Source: Fimbriimonadales bacterium
GTDB lineage: Bacteria > Armatimonadota > Fimbriimonadia > Fimbriimonadales > GBS-DC
NCBI GenBank assembly: GCA_025998675.1
Contig: AP024673.1
Location: 248,001-312,000 of the forward strand
DNA length: 64,000 nucleotides
Reading direction: 5' to 3'
Both the position numbers and the translations under genes were made by a program. Below are positions 27,186 to 36,275 of the stretch, piece by piece; position 1 is the first letter of the stretch; each line of letters starts with the position of its first letter. The notes under the pieces are model-generated. The model saw only the letters and a program-made list of their open reading frames with translations. It did not search any database and was not told the DNA's origin.

Positions 27186-28172
27186 TCAATAGCTGGAGGT
27201 AAACATCATCGGACACCTCTGTAAAGACTGGACTATAAACAGTTGTCGTCCTTCCGTATTCTTTTCAACAAACGCTTGTGCAGTGGGGCTATCTATCGCT
27301 GCCAGTGCTTGAAGGCACAGCACGCGCCGTACCTCTATCGCAGCAGCGTCAGTCTTGAACCCTACGGGCTGGCTCAACTCCTTCCACCAGCCAATCAGGA
27401 GTTTCACGGCTATCTCTCCACAGTCAGCTAATGCCTGCAGGTCATAGTACAGCTCCGCTCGGATAGCCGTCGCTGTGCGCAGGCGTGCAAGCAGCCATTC
27501 GGCACGCTCCTGACCCGTTCGCTGACCCAGCTCGGCAATCCAGTTCGCAATCGAGTCGGATTGCCAGTCAGTGCCCATCTCACTCAGCACACGGAACGCC
27601 TCTCGTACGCCCACCGCGTATGCTTCGGACGCCATCTCCGCAAGGAAACGGGTGCAAACCGCCTGATGACGGCTTCGCGCCGTTTCAGAGTCGCCTTCCC
27701 CTATACACTCCTGCAGGAATACGGCAACTTTGCGCTGCCAGTCTTCAGCCGTTCGTACCCGCGGAACCGCAACACCTGCTTTGATACGGGCAATCGCAGG
27801 TATCAGGTAGGGATGGTCTTTCCATTCTGGCTTCGAGCGCAACGCCATCAAATCGGGAAGGCTGCGGGCGTCCTCCAGCCGAGCGAGCGCCAACAGGACA
27901 GCGGTCTGCCAGTGCCAGTAGAACGGTGCTGTGGGGGCTGGCATCGCCACTTTGAGGCTGAATAGGGCGTTCGAGTCTGGCTTTCGCAGCGCGTGCAACG
28001 GCACCTGAAGTTGAGCGCGGTCTTTTCGCACGCCGATCTGTCGGACACGAGCAAGCTCGCAGAGAACCTCGTTTGCCGAATCGTTACCCGGCGCAGCTCC
28101 CTGTGCGCTGCCGATGTATCCAACGGCAACGAGGAGCCATTCCAGTACCATCCACCTCAATCCGCCGTTCAC
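27186..28172 (-). CDS. Secreted HEAT-like repeat protein, paralogue of its neighbour
   Basis: 328 aa, GTG start with GGAGG upstream; ATG 28151 (MVLEWLLVAV) is an alternative. Hydrophobic signal LEWLLVAVGYIGSAQGA. The helical body shares segments with the protein at 28267: AVLLALARLEDARSLPDL, VRTAEDWQRKVAVFL and LADCGEIAVKLLI. The last 20 residues do not match the paralogue and end at the junction with the DUF1553 remnant, so the C terminus may have been replaced. Function unknown; probably a periplasmic binding protein. Confidence 0.65.
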   Translation of the reverse strand: MNGGLRWMVLEWLLVAVGYIGSAQGAAPGNDSANEVLCELARVRQIGVRKDRAQLQVPLHALRKPDSNALFSLKVAMPAPTAPFYWHWQTAVLLALARLEDARSLPDLMALRSKPEWKDHPYLIPAIARIKAGVAVPRVRTAEDWQRKVAVFLQECIGEGDSETARSRHQAVCTRFLAEMASEAYAVGVREAFRVLSEMGTDWQSDSIANWIAELGQRTGQERAEWLLARLRTATAIRAELYYDLQALADCGEIAVKLLIGWWKELSQPVGFKTDAAAIEVRRVLCLQALAAIDSPTAQAFVEKNTEGRQLFIVQSLQRCPMMFTSSY

Positions 28173-28266
28173 CTCATGACTTCCCTCCCATCAACACCCT
28201 TACCAATCTGACGCGCGTAACATCAGAGCGTATCGTTGACCCTCGTTCACTGGCTCGCCTTGCACC

Positions 28267-29424
28267 TCAGAGATAGTCAGGCGCGAAAATCACAACCGAC
28301 GCGCGTCCTGCATGCCTCTGGGCGAGCAACCACTTTGCCTCTTCCGAGAGAGCGCCGCCCGAGCCAGCCAGATTCTCCAGCAGATTTACGCTCTCAGGGG
28401 AGTCTATCACGCTGAGAACCTCAAGCAGCATTCTTTGCTGGAGTATCGTTCGTTCCGACTGCCGAAGGCTCTGGGCGATAATAGGCGCAGCCTTCACGCC
28501 GCAATCTACCAGCGCCTGCATCGCATATCGCTCGCGCATTGTGCGAACCCCTGCGCCCGCCAAAAAGCGCACCAGCCACGAGATACGCTCTGCTTCGGGC
28601 TGTTTGCCAAACTGCACCTTGAACCATAGCCACTCGTCTTTTTCAAGCGCACTCCCCAGCGTCTCAAACGGCTGAAAGGCGTCCCGAACCCCCTGCGCAG
28701 TGGCGTCGGCTGCCATATCTGCCAGCTGGCGCAGGGCAAAAAGCTCGCGCGTAACCAGATACATCTCAGGAAGAGTTACGGTGCGAACCTGCTCTTCATA
28801 CGCCTCCAGAACGCTTGCCCACTGCTCGCGCGGTAAATCAACCGCTTTCCGAAACGCCTGCATCTTCGCTTCCCATTCCGCAGCAGTTTTCACGGTAGGA
28901 AACTGGTTCTCCACCTGAATGCGGGCGATAATCACAGGCAGATAGGTGCGTGCGTTCGCGCTGAGCGTTTGCTGGAACTCTGGGGACTGGAGTGTAGGTA
29001 GTGTCTCAGGGGCAGCCAGTCGCGCCAGTGCAAGCAAAGCCGCTACCTGCAGGTAATGCGCCCCGTGCCGTGTGGTGGGGACACGCCCGGCGGCGCGCAC
29101 CACTTCGGGCTGGAGCGCTTTCAAGACCCACTGCGCCTGACTTCTGTCGCGCTGCAAGCCAATCTGACGGAGACGGTTTATGAGCAACCCGAGTGCTTTC
29201 GCGCGCTCTTCATACAGCAACTCACGATGCGCTGTCTCGCTCGCGTTTGGCAGCGCCATTCTGGGGTCGTCTGAGGAAGTGAGGCGCAGCAGCCGCTGAA
29301 GAGGGTCTTGCTGGTCAATCAAGGCGGGCTCACTTCCTCGACTCTCCTGCTGTGCAGGCAGCTGGGACAGAAGTCCACCCCATCCCAACAGCACAGCCAG
29401 ACTCAGTAATACACGAATGTTCAT
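28267..29424 (-). CDS. Secreted HEAT-like repeat protein
   Basis: 385 aa from ATG 29424, with AGGAGGTG 9 nt upstream; the reading from 29457 adds residues without support. Signal peptide MNIRVLLSLAVLLGWGGLLS followed by QLPAQQ. The rest is helical, with HEAT-like segments (YLQVAALLALARLAAPETLPTL, ALVDCGVKAAPIIAQSL, LLEVLSVIDSPESVNLLENLAG). Related to the next gene downstream. The family is not one I recognise. It probably forms a two- or three-gene unit with the large protein upstream, since only 5 bases separate them. Confidence 0.7.
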   Translation of the reverse strand: MNIRVLLSLAVLLGWGGLLSQLPAQQESRGSEPALIDQQDPLQRLLRLTSSDDPRMALPNASETAHRELLYEERAKALGLLINRLRQIGLQRDRSQAQWVLKALQPEVVRAAGRVPTTRHGAHYLQVAALLALARLAAPETLPTLQSPEFQQTLSANARTYLPVIIARIQVENQFPTVKTAAEWEAKMQAFRKAVDLPREQWASVLEAYEEQVRTVTLPEMYLVTRELFALRQLADMAADATAQGVRDAFQPFETLGSALEKDEWLWFKVQFGKQPEAERISWLVRFLAGAGVRTMRERYAMQALVDCGVKAAPIIAQSLRQSERTILQQRMLLEVLSVIDSPESVNLLENLAGSGGALSEEAKWLLAQRHAGRASVVIFAPDYL

Positions 29425-29429
29425 GTTTT

Positions 29430-31694
29430 TCACCTCCTGATGTGAGAACACTGGCAATCACTGTAGTAAGGTATGGATTGAATCTCTTCGAGTAGATCTG
29501 TACGCAGTACGTAATCAAGTCCAGTAGAGGAGTATCGCCAGGGAAAAGGAGAATGTGGAATGCCTCGTTGTAAACCGCTGTCTGCCCAGTCTAATTCCCA
29601 TAAGCGTTTAGTACCTTTTATTTTTGCGTAAGCAATAATCTCTGCTAACACATCTCCATCTCCATCCGGATCTCCAAAAGGAAAAGAAAATGGAAAAGGA
29701 TAGGCTGCTGACCAACGGTCGCAGGGGTCGAGACCTATTTGTGGCTCTATATCATCAGGTACCGAATCCCAGTCTAGATCGTGATTGTCTTCACCTCGCG
29801 GAACTTGAAGTCCTCTTCGATACAATTCTCTGTGCGCACGTTCGTGTTCAACGAGAGAGATAAACCGATGGATACCCCTAACCCAGAGTAGATCTCTCTC
29901 CAGACCATACCAGCTATGATATGTTGCTTGGGTAATCATGGGGCGCAAACGTCCGCAAGCATCCATCCGTGTTGCCAAGACAAAGAGGTAAACTGTCCAC
30001 TCGCCTCGACTAGGAGAAGCACTATCGGCTATGAACACTCTATCTGAAGATCTACAGTAAAACGACATTTCGCCAGTAATATACTCGATATCACGGCATC
30101 CGTAAGCATCGGAATAGTAGAAAAACCAGTTCGGCGTCTCGGTTCTGACACAAGGGGTGCATGGAGCAGCAGAATTATACACCCACCCTGGCAATCCCCC
30201 AGAAGGATGGTTTTTACTATCAGCAGGATAGAACACCTCCACATCAGCGTAATCCACCTTCCCCTGATTGCTCTCAAACAGAACCCTCTTCTTCCCAAAA
30301 TCCGAATTCTTCGGCGGCAAATATTTAGACCTGTACACCAAGCCGTCTCGCAGATTCTCGTCCACCAGACTCTGTGCCACCAGCAACGAGCCCCGCGCCA
30401 CCGTCTGTACACCTGGCTTGGTGTAGTCCGTTGGTATCTCTGGGTCTGTGCTGAAACACACCTCGCTCGCCAACCACGCCGTGTCAGGATTATCCCATCC
30501 CCAAGTGTGAACCATCGCCGCTGTGTTTATTTCTAACTCTGCCGGAGTAGTTCCGCTCCACACATACTCATTCTCTCCTATCGCGGGCACACCCAGCGGG
30601 TCAGGCTGTACCTGAACAACCAAACCTCCAAACGCGCAAACAAAAGCGCCAGACCCCGCACTGCCACACTCCACTGAAGAACCGTGTGCTGAAATGCTAC
30701 CTGTCATCGCTTCGTCATGACTAACCCGCTCGCTCCGACCAAAATCCACCTGATGTGCCTTGTAGCTTCGCCTCCCCTGACAATCGGGGGGATCACATCT
30801 GAGACCGCTATTGTCACCTCGCTGGGTACAATCCATGCACTCGGAATTGCAGCTACACGAAGCGCTCGCACTCGACGAAACGGAGGCAGAAACCATCGAG
30901 GTCTGGATAGATGCCAATACCCTCGCCGATGCTGAGCTCGAATCACAGCACCCGTCTTCTTGGTAAATGTCCGGTCCGCATCGCACGCCCGCAGCAGCGA
31001 ACGAAGATGCACGAACTCCCTCCACAAAGTACAAAAATCCCAAAGACCGCTTGGGTACATAGCTATAACCCGTTATGCGCAGATCGGGATAGGGCGAGGT
31101 GAACAGAAAGGCGAGATTCGCATCCAAAGAAGCGCCTCCACTCCAGCTGTCGTTGCCGCCGCCACTCACCCCGCCCCCCAAAGTTAGATAGCTCGCGTTG
31201 AGTGTGACGGTTTGGGTTCTTTGACCCTCACAGAGATTCCAAAAAGAACTACAGTAATGATGCTCATAAGGGCAACCCAGCAGAAAACCGCAATCGGGGG
31301 TTCGTCCCATCACCTGCAGCGTGGCTTTCGTATCGCACTGGATGCTCTGCAAACGGCTTTGCGCCCAGCCGCCAATTCCGCAAGCGGCGCAGGCTACAAT
31401 AAGGCAAGCTATCTTGATTATCTTCCACGCCCAGCAGTGCACTCGTACTCTAACCGCAGGGGATTTACGCCCCCCCCCCCCCGCGCTTCCTGTGTCGCCA
31501 CGAAACCCTTGATTATCGCTCCCATCGCTCTCATCGCCATCGCCTCCTGTTTCCGCCGAGGGGCTGCCTGTCCCCTCTACCTCTGTTAACGATTCAAACG
31601 ATTCAAAAGTCCGTTTCGATGGGTCGTACCCGAAAAACGCCACAAAACGCGCCCGCAACTCAGGCAGATACCCGCGCACAGTGCTGGCTTTCAC
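29430..31694 (-). CDS. Large secreted Cys-rich protein with HExxH motif behind a poly-G tract
   Basis: 754-residue reading frame from GTG 31694. Residues 1-40 (VKASTVRGYLPELRARF and on) look like the second half of a sigma-70 region 4 helix-turn-helix. Residues 42-85 are a Gly/Ser/Asp-rich linker whose GGGG is coded by 13 consecutive G. Residues 88-110 are hydrophobic (IIKIACLIVACAACGIGGW), a membrane anchor or late signal peptide. The remainder is exported, cysteine-rich, and includes HERAH at 617-621 in SLVEHERAHRELYRRG, then DLDWDSVPDDIEPQIGLDP, resembling thrombospondin-3 calcium loops. It may be a zinc metalloprotease-like protein; family not recognised. The real start could lie after the G tract. 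More AT-rich than neighbours. Confidence 0.6.
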   Translation of the reverse strand: MKASTVRGYLPELRARFVAFFGYDPSKRTFESFESLTEVEGTGSPSAETGGDGDESDGSDNQGFRGDTGSAGGGGRKSPAVRVRVHCWAWKIIKIACLIVACAACGIGGWAQSRLQSIQCDTKATLQVMGRTPDCGFLLGCPYEHHYCSSFWNLCEGQRTQTVTLNASYLTLGGGVSGGGNDSWSGGASLDANLAFLFTSPYPDLRITGYSYVPKRSLGFLYFVEGVRASSFAAAGVRCGPDIYQEDGCCDSSSASARVLASIQTSMVSASVSSSASASCSCNSECMDCTQRGDNSGLRCDPPDCQGRRSYKAHQVDFGRSERVSHDEAMTGSISAHGSSVECGSAGSGAFVCAFGGLVVQVQPDPLGVPAIGENEYVWSGTTPAELEINTAAMVHTWGWDNPDTAWLASEVCFSTDPEIPTDYTKPGVQTVARGSLLVAQSLVDENLRDGLVYRSKYLPPKNSDFGKKRVLFESNQGKVDYADVEVFYPADSKNHPSGGLPGWVYNSAAPCTPCVRTETPNWFFYYSDAYGCRDIEYITGEMSFYCRSSDRVFIADSASPSRGEWTVYLFVLATRMDACGRLRPMITQATYHSWYGLERDLLWVRGIHRFISLVEHERAHRELYRRGLQVPRGEDNHDLDWDSVPDDIEPQIGLDPCDRWSAAYPFPFSFPFGDPDGDGDVLAEIIAYAKIKGTKRLWELDWADSGLQRGIPHSPFPWRYSSTGLDYVLRTDLLEEIQSIPYYSDCQCSHIRR
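31470..31482 (-). repeat. 13-base homopolymer (poly-G on the coding strand)
   Basis: Thirteen C on the given strand, within the linker of the large island protein. Length changes here by slipped-strand mispairing would switch the reading frame between the helix-turn-helix half and the exported half. Confidence 0.9.
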
Positions 31695-31699
31695 GCCCA

Positions 31700-31809
31700 G
31701 CGCGCGCAGCCTCTTCCCACGAAAGCCCCTGCAAGCGCAACTGCACTACCGTGCGAAGACGCAACGACAACTGCGCCACAAACGCCTCACCGTCTACATT
31801 CCCCTGCAC
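31700..31809 (-). pseudogene. First half of a sigma-70 region 4-like domain, out of frame with its continuation
   Basis: From GTG 31809 the frame reads FVAQLSLRLRTVVQLRLQG and then LSWEEAARA, matching region 4 of ECF-type sigma factors. At the GCGCGCGC run (about 31700-31708) the homology continues as ALGVKASTVRGYLPELRARF in another frame, that of the 31694 gene. Sigma region 2 is absent upstream, where the DUF1553 gene ends at 31830. It appears to be a truncated, frameshifted regulator fragment. Confidence 0.55.
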
Positions 31810-31829
31810 CTGTCGTCCCTCACCCTATC

Positions 31830-34700
31830 TCACTCCCGCGTGATGGTCTCGTCGAGGTTGAGCATCGCGTGGGCGACCATCGTGAGCGCGGCGAGGTGGG
31901 AGTCCTCGTTGCCGACGAGTTTGCGCGTCGCGTCCCGATGGGCGCGATGGCGTTCCAGCATACGCTCATACAGCTGGCGCAGGCGGTTCAGCTCCTGCGG
32001 CTGGGGGTAGCGCGCCGTGCAGCAGCGGAAGCCGTACTGGATGGCTCTCTCCACCGAGCCGCGCCCTGCTTTCTGCATGCGTTGCGCCAACCCCTGCGCC
32101 GCCTCCAGATAGGCGGGGTCGTTCAACAGCACGAGCGCCTGCAGCGGTGTGTTCGTGCGCGGGCGCGTCGCGAGACACACCTCGCGCGAGTGGGCGTCGA
32201 AGGCGACCATCGCGGGGTACGGCGCGGTGCGTCGCCAGAAGGTGTATAGCCCGCGCCGATAGCGGTTCGCGTCCGTGTCGGTAATCCAGCGGTCGGCGTT
32301 GAAGGGGATGTCCCACACGCCTTCAGGCTGCGGCGGGAAGACGCTCGGACCGCCCACCATGCGGTTCAGCAGTCCGCTCGCCGCCAGCGCGCTATCGCGC
32401 ACCAGCTCGGCAGGCAGGCGATAGCGCGGCGCACGCGCATACAGCTTGTTCTCGGGGTCGCGCGCGAGCAGCTCAGGCGTCGCGCGTGAACTCTGCCGAT
32501 AGGTCGCGCTGGTCACGATGAGCCGATAGAGTGCTTTCATGCGCCAGCCGCGCTCCATAAACTCCACCGCGAGCCAGTCGAGCAGTTCGGGGTGCGTGGG
32601 GTACGCGCCCTGCGCGCCGAAGTTGTCCAGCGTCTCCACAATCCCGCGCCCGAAGAGGGTCGCCCACATGCGGTTCACCTGCACGCGCGCGGTGAGCGGG
32701 TTCTCGCGGGCGACCAGCCACTGCGCCAGCCCCAGCCGATTGCGCGGCGCGTCGGCGGGGAACGGGTGCAGCACGGCAGGCGCGCCCGCCTCCACCACTT
32801 CGCCCTGCCGCGTGAACTCGCCGCGCGGGCGCACCACCGCCGTCAGCGGCTGGTCGGTCGGCTTGTCCTCCATCACCAGCGTCGTGGGGATTTGCGACTC
32901 CAGCTGGCGTTTCGCCGCGCGGAGTTCCATCAGGCGCGCCGAGTCGCCGTAGCCCCCGCGGATGCGGAAACAGCCCAGCACATGCTGCGTGTGCCGCTCG
33001 TACAGGCACTCCAGCGTGAGTACGGCTTCGGCAGGCGATTTCAGGCGCAGGGGCTGCTGCAGCAGAAGCGTCAGCGTGTTCGGCTTGCCGATATGCCCGT
33101 CCATCGCCAGCCCGTTCGCGCGATTGTTCGGCTCCAGCACGGCGCGGGGCTGGAAGCCGTTCTGCACGAACTCGGCGAAGGCGTCGCGGAAGGCGACGGG
33201 CTTGCCGTTCACCTGCAGGCGCACGCCCGTCAGCACGAAGTTGCCGTTCGGGGCGCGCCCCGGACCCTGCTGGGGCAGGCTGGGATGCGGCAGGCACTCG
33301 ATTTGAATCAGGCGCAGTTCGCCCGCAGGCAGGCGCAGACGCACGCGATAGACCTCCGTGTCGGGCGTCTGCCCGCGCGCCAGCGCCGCGCCGTCGGGCA
33401 GCGTCGCCACAGGCGCGCCGCTCGCCGTCTCCACCTGATGCGGCGTCAGCGTCGGCAGGGGCGGCAGGGCGCGCCGCTCCAGCGCCTCAATCGCCTGCGT
33501 GAGCGCGTCCAGCTGGCGCTGCTGGTCAGGCGTCGGGGCGGGAATCTGCGCCTCCAGCCACTTCTCCTCACTCACACGCGCGTCGCCAACGGGATAAATC
33601 TTCGAGTTGTTGAAAAACGCCAGCATCTGGTAATACTCGCGCTGCTGGATAGGGTCGTACTTATGGTCATGGCAGCGGGCGCAGTTCATGGTCAGCCCCA
33701 GCCACACAGTCGCGGTCGTGTCCACGCGGTCGTAGAGTTTGTGTTCGTGCGCCTCTGCCTGATCGACCCCGCCCTCCAGATTCTGCATCGTGTTGCGATG
33801 GAAGCCGGTCGCGATGCACTGTGCCAGCGTCGGGTTGGGCAGCAGGTCGCCCGCGAGTTGCTCTATTGTGAACTGGTCGAACGGCATATCGCGGTTGAAC
33901 GCCTCAATCACCCAGTCGCGGTAGCGCCAGATGCTACGGCGCAGGTCTTTCTCAAAGCCGTCGGTGTCGGCGTAGCGGGCGAGGTCTAACCACACCAGCG
34001 CCTGCCGCTCGCCATAGTGCGGCGAGTCCAGCAGTCGGTCTACCAGCCGCTCGTAGGCGTCGGGGCGCGTGTCCTTCAGAAAGGCGTCCACCTCTTCAGG
34101 CGTGGGCGGCAGCCCGATGAGATCGAGGTAGAGTCGTCGGATAAGCGTCTCTTTCGGCGCTTCGGGCGACGGCGACAGCCCCTCCTGCTCCAGCCGATGC
34201 AGGATAAAGGCGTCGATGGGGTTGCGCACCCATGCGCGGTTCTGCACTTCGGGGATGGGCGGTCGCTTGGGCGGCACAAACGCCCAGTGAACCGCGTTCT
34301 CCGCGCCTTCGGGCCAGTGCGCGCCCTCGTTAATCCACTGCTTGATGCGCTCAATCTGCTCGGGGGAGAGGGCGGTCATGCCCTTGGGCATGCGGGGACC
34401 CTCTTCGTCGCTGCTGATGCGCTTGACCAGCAGACTATTGTCGGCGTCGCCGGGGATAATCACGCGCCCGCTGATGCCGCCCTTGAACGCCTCGTCGCGG
34501 TTGGACAGGCGCAGCCCACCCTGACGCCGCTCGGGCCCATGGCAGGGGAAACACGAGGCGCGAAAAATCGGCAGGATCTCCCGCGCGAAGTCCACCTTGC
34601 GCTGCGCGGGCGGCTCTGGCGCGGGCGTACTCCACACCAGCCCACCCAGCGCGAGAGGCAAGCCGACATAACTCAGCCACAGCGCTGATAGCCCACGCAT
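31830..34700 (-). CDS. Planctomycete-type cytochrome c / DUF1549 / DUF1553 (PSD1) protein
   Basis: 956 aa. A hydrophobic start (LSALWLSYVGLPLALGGLVW) acts as a signal or anchor. At residues 40-125 is a PSCyt1 domain with a heme-type CFPCH site and RMPKGMTALSPEQIERIKQWI. DUF1549 follows (NPIDAFILHRLEQEGLSPSP, LPPTPEEVDAFL, CARCHDHKYDPI, a second CxxCH). DUF1553 forms the C-terminal third (VNRMWATLFGRGIV, PRTNTPLQALVLLNDPAYLEAA). Such proteins normally sit beside DUF1501 genes; none is here. Extracytoplasmic, function not established biochemically. Its 3' end is duplicated at 27001. Confidence 0.92.
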   Translation of the reverse strand: MRGLSALWLSYVGLPLALGGLVWSTPAPEPPAQRKVDFAREILPIFRASCFPCHGPERRQGGLRLSNRDEAFKGGISGRVIIPGDADNSLLVKRISSDEEGPRMPKGMTALSPEQIERIKQWINEGAHWPEGAENAVHWAFVPPKRPPIPEVQNRAWVRNPIDAFILHRLEQEGLSPSPEAPKETLIRRLYLDLIGLPPTPEEVDAFLKDTRPDAYERLVDRLLDSPHYGERQALVWLDLARYADTDGFEKDLRRSIWRYRDWVIEAFNRDMPFDQFTIEQLAGDLLPNPTLAQCIATGFHRNTMQNLEGGVDQAEAHEHKLYDRVDTTATVWLGLTMNCARCHDHKYDPIQQREYYQMLAFFNNSKIYPVGDARVSEEKWLEAQIPAPTPDQQRQLDALTQAIEALERRALPPLPTLTPHQVETASGAPVATLPDGAALARGQTPDTEVYRVRLRLPAGELRLIQIECLPHPSLPQQGPGRAPNGNFVLTGVRLQVNGKPVAFRDAFAEFVQNGFQPRAVLEPNNRANGLAMDGHIGKPNTLTLLLQQPLRLKSPAEAVLTLECLYERHTQHVLGCFRIRGGYGDSARLMELRAAKRQLESQIPTTLVMEDKPTDQPLTAVVRPRGEFTRQGEVVEAGAPAVLHPFPADAPRNRLGLAQWLVARENPLTARVQVNRMWATLFGRGIVETLDNFGAQGAYPTHPELLDWLAVEFMERGWRMKALYRLIVTSATYRQSSRATPELLARDPENKLYARAPRYRLPAELVRDSALAASGLLNRMVGGPSVFPPQPEGVWDIPFNADRWITDTDANRYRRGLYTFWRRTAPYPAMVAFDAHSREVCLATRPRTNTPLQALVLLNDPAYLEAAQGLAQRMQKAGRGSVERAIQYGFRCCTARYPQPQELNRLRQLYERMLERHRAHRDATRKLVGNEDSHLAALTMVAHAMLNLDETITRE

Positions 34701-34739
34701 AACAACGATTAATTTAGGCGCACAAAATCCCGATTCCTG

Positions 34740-35606
34740 CTATCGCGCGCCCTGCAATCGGGCAAACGCTGCGCGAATCCAGCCGCCCAGCCGTATCGCG
34801 CCGACGCACAGCGCGTACAGAATCGGGTTCAGCCGTCCCCGATAGTGCTTGCGATAGAACGCCTCCAGCGCGCGGTGCGACTCGCGAATCGCGCTCAGGC
34901 GCACCTGGCGCGTGCTCGCGCCCCCGTGATGCAGAATCTGCACCTCAGGCACGAAATAAATCCGCCAGCCCGCCTGCTTGATTCGGTAGCACCAGTCCAC
35001 ATCGTTGAAAAAGAGGGGGAACGCCTCGTCCATTCCGCCGACCTGCTCCACGACGGCGCGGCGCGTCATCAAAAAGGTCGCCATCGGCTGGTCCACCTCC
35101 GCCGTGCGGTCATAGGTGAATCCGCGCATGCGGTAGCCGCCCAGCCCGCGCGGGAACAGCCGCGCCAGCCCCGACACTTCGCCCAGCAGGTTCAGAGGAG
35201 TCGGGAAACCCCGCACGGACGGCTGCACGCGCCCGTCGGGAAAGAGTTGCTTCGCGCCAATCGCGCCCGCCTCTGGATGCGCCTGCAGAAACGCCAGCGC
35301 GCGGTTCAGCGTGTCGGGGAACACCTCCGTGTCGGGGTTCAGCAGCAGCAGATACGCGCCCTGCGCCCGTTCCATCGCCTGATTGTTGCCCCGCGCGTAG
35401 CCCAGGTTCTCCGCGTTCGCAATCAGCGTCGCCTGCGGGAACTCGGCGCGCGCCATCGCCGCGCTGCCGTCGCGGGAGGCGTTGTCCACCACAATCACTT
35501 CAAACGGCGCGTCGGGCGGATGGCGGTACAGCGACTGCAGGCACGCCCGCAACAAGTCGCGCGTGTTCCAATTCACGATGCAGACGCTCAGCGTGGGCGG
35601 TTGCAC
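34740..35606 (-). CDS. Glycosyltransferase family 2 (rhamnosyltransferase-like)
   Basis: 288 aa, GTG start. LSVCIVNWNTRDLLRACLQSL, VIVVDNASRDGSAAMA and the metal-binding DTE motif in LLLNPDTEVFPDTL define a GT-A fold GT2 enzyme of the WcaE/RfbF kind. A hydrophobic patch near the end may bring it to the membrane. The start lies 7 nt after the stop of the membrane protein gene upstream, so the two are likely cotranscribed. Probably acts on a surface glycan; donor unknown. Confidence 0.9.
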   Translation of the reverse strand: MQPPTLSVCIVNWNTRDLLRACLQSLYRHPPDAPFEVIVVDNASRDGSAAMARAEFPQATLIANAENLGYARGNNQAMERAQGAYLLLLNPDTEVFPDTLNRALAFLQAHPEAGAIGAKQLFPDGRVQPSVRGFPTPLNLLGEVSGLARLFPRGLGGYRMRGFTYDRTAEVDQPMATFLMTRRAVVEQVGGMDEAFPLFFNDVDWCYRIKQAGWRIYFVPEVQILHHGGASTRQVRLSAIRESHRALEAFYRKHYRGRLNPILYALCVGAIRLGGWIRAAFARLQGAR

Positions 35607-35613
35607 AGGTCGA

Positions 35614-36243
35614 TCAGTAGTTCTGGGGATTCAGCATTTTGCGGTTGAATAACCACAAGAAAGCGCCCACAATCCCACCAACGAGTCCGCCCAAAATCGC
35701 GCCGCGAGGGACGCCCTCAATCCCCCAACTGGTTAGCAGGGGTCTTAGAAGCACGACAACCAGCACGCCGAAAGGGACGCTAACCGCCAGTGCGAGCGCC
35801 AGACTGATTCGGGAACGCTCAAGGGTTCGCTTCTCGAACCGCTCCATCGCTTCGAAGTCCACAGGCTCCCCGCGCAAGTAAGCTTCTGCTTGTGTCAGCT
35901 CCCAAGCGTGCAGGTAGCGTTCCGCCTCGAAGATCGTGTGTCCCGTGCGATTCAGTTGCAGGGTCATCTCGACAGCGGTTCCTTCTGCGGCGGGCGCGAA
36001 TCGCGCGGTCAACTCGACCGCCAGCTTGCGTGGCGTCCAGTTGAGCATTGAACGCGCCAGCGAACCGCGCCGCATCACCAGCGCGTCTGCTGACGCCATC
36101 GGCGCATATCCCAAGTGCGTGAAGTATACCTGCAGCCGTTGCCGCGCCTGCTCGGCAGGCGTCGGCGCGACAAACTCGTAGCGGAAGCGCAGAAATCGCC
36201 CCGCGCGTTCAATCGGAACCGACGGCACAGTTTGCCCAATCAT
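35614..36243 (-). CDS. Hypothetical inner-membrane protein with two C-terminal membrane segments
   Basis: 209 aa from ATG 36243; the longer reading from 36471 overlaps trpB on the same strand and is rejected. About 135 residues of soluble domain, containing RFRYEFVAPTPAEQARQRLQ and NRTGHTIFEAERYL, precede two hydrophobic helices (ISLALALAVSVPFGVLVVVLL and GAILGGLVGGIVGAFLWLF). I do not recognise a family. It lies 32 nt after the trpB stop, in the same direction. Confidence 0.65.
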   Translation of the reverse strand: MIGQTVPSVPIERAGRFLRFRYEFVAPTPAEQARQRLQVYFTHLGYAPMASADALVMRRGSLARSMLNWTPRKLAVELTARFAPAAEGTAVEMTLQLNRTGHTIFEAERYLHAWELTQAEAYLRGEPVDFEAMERFEKRTLERSRISLALALAVSVPFGVLVVVLLRPLLTSWGIEGVPRGAILGGLVGGIVGAFLWLFNRKMLNPQNY

Positions 36244-36275
36244 ACACCGCTGCGCGAGTCGATTCGCGGGGGCGG

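Noticed and set aside
31700-31710. Programmed ribosomal frameshift joining the two sigma-like halves
   Set aside because: The GCGCGCGC run is not a typical slippery heptamer, and the upstream half lacks sigma region 2, so decay at a breakpoint is simpler.
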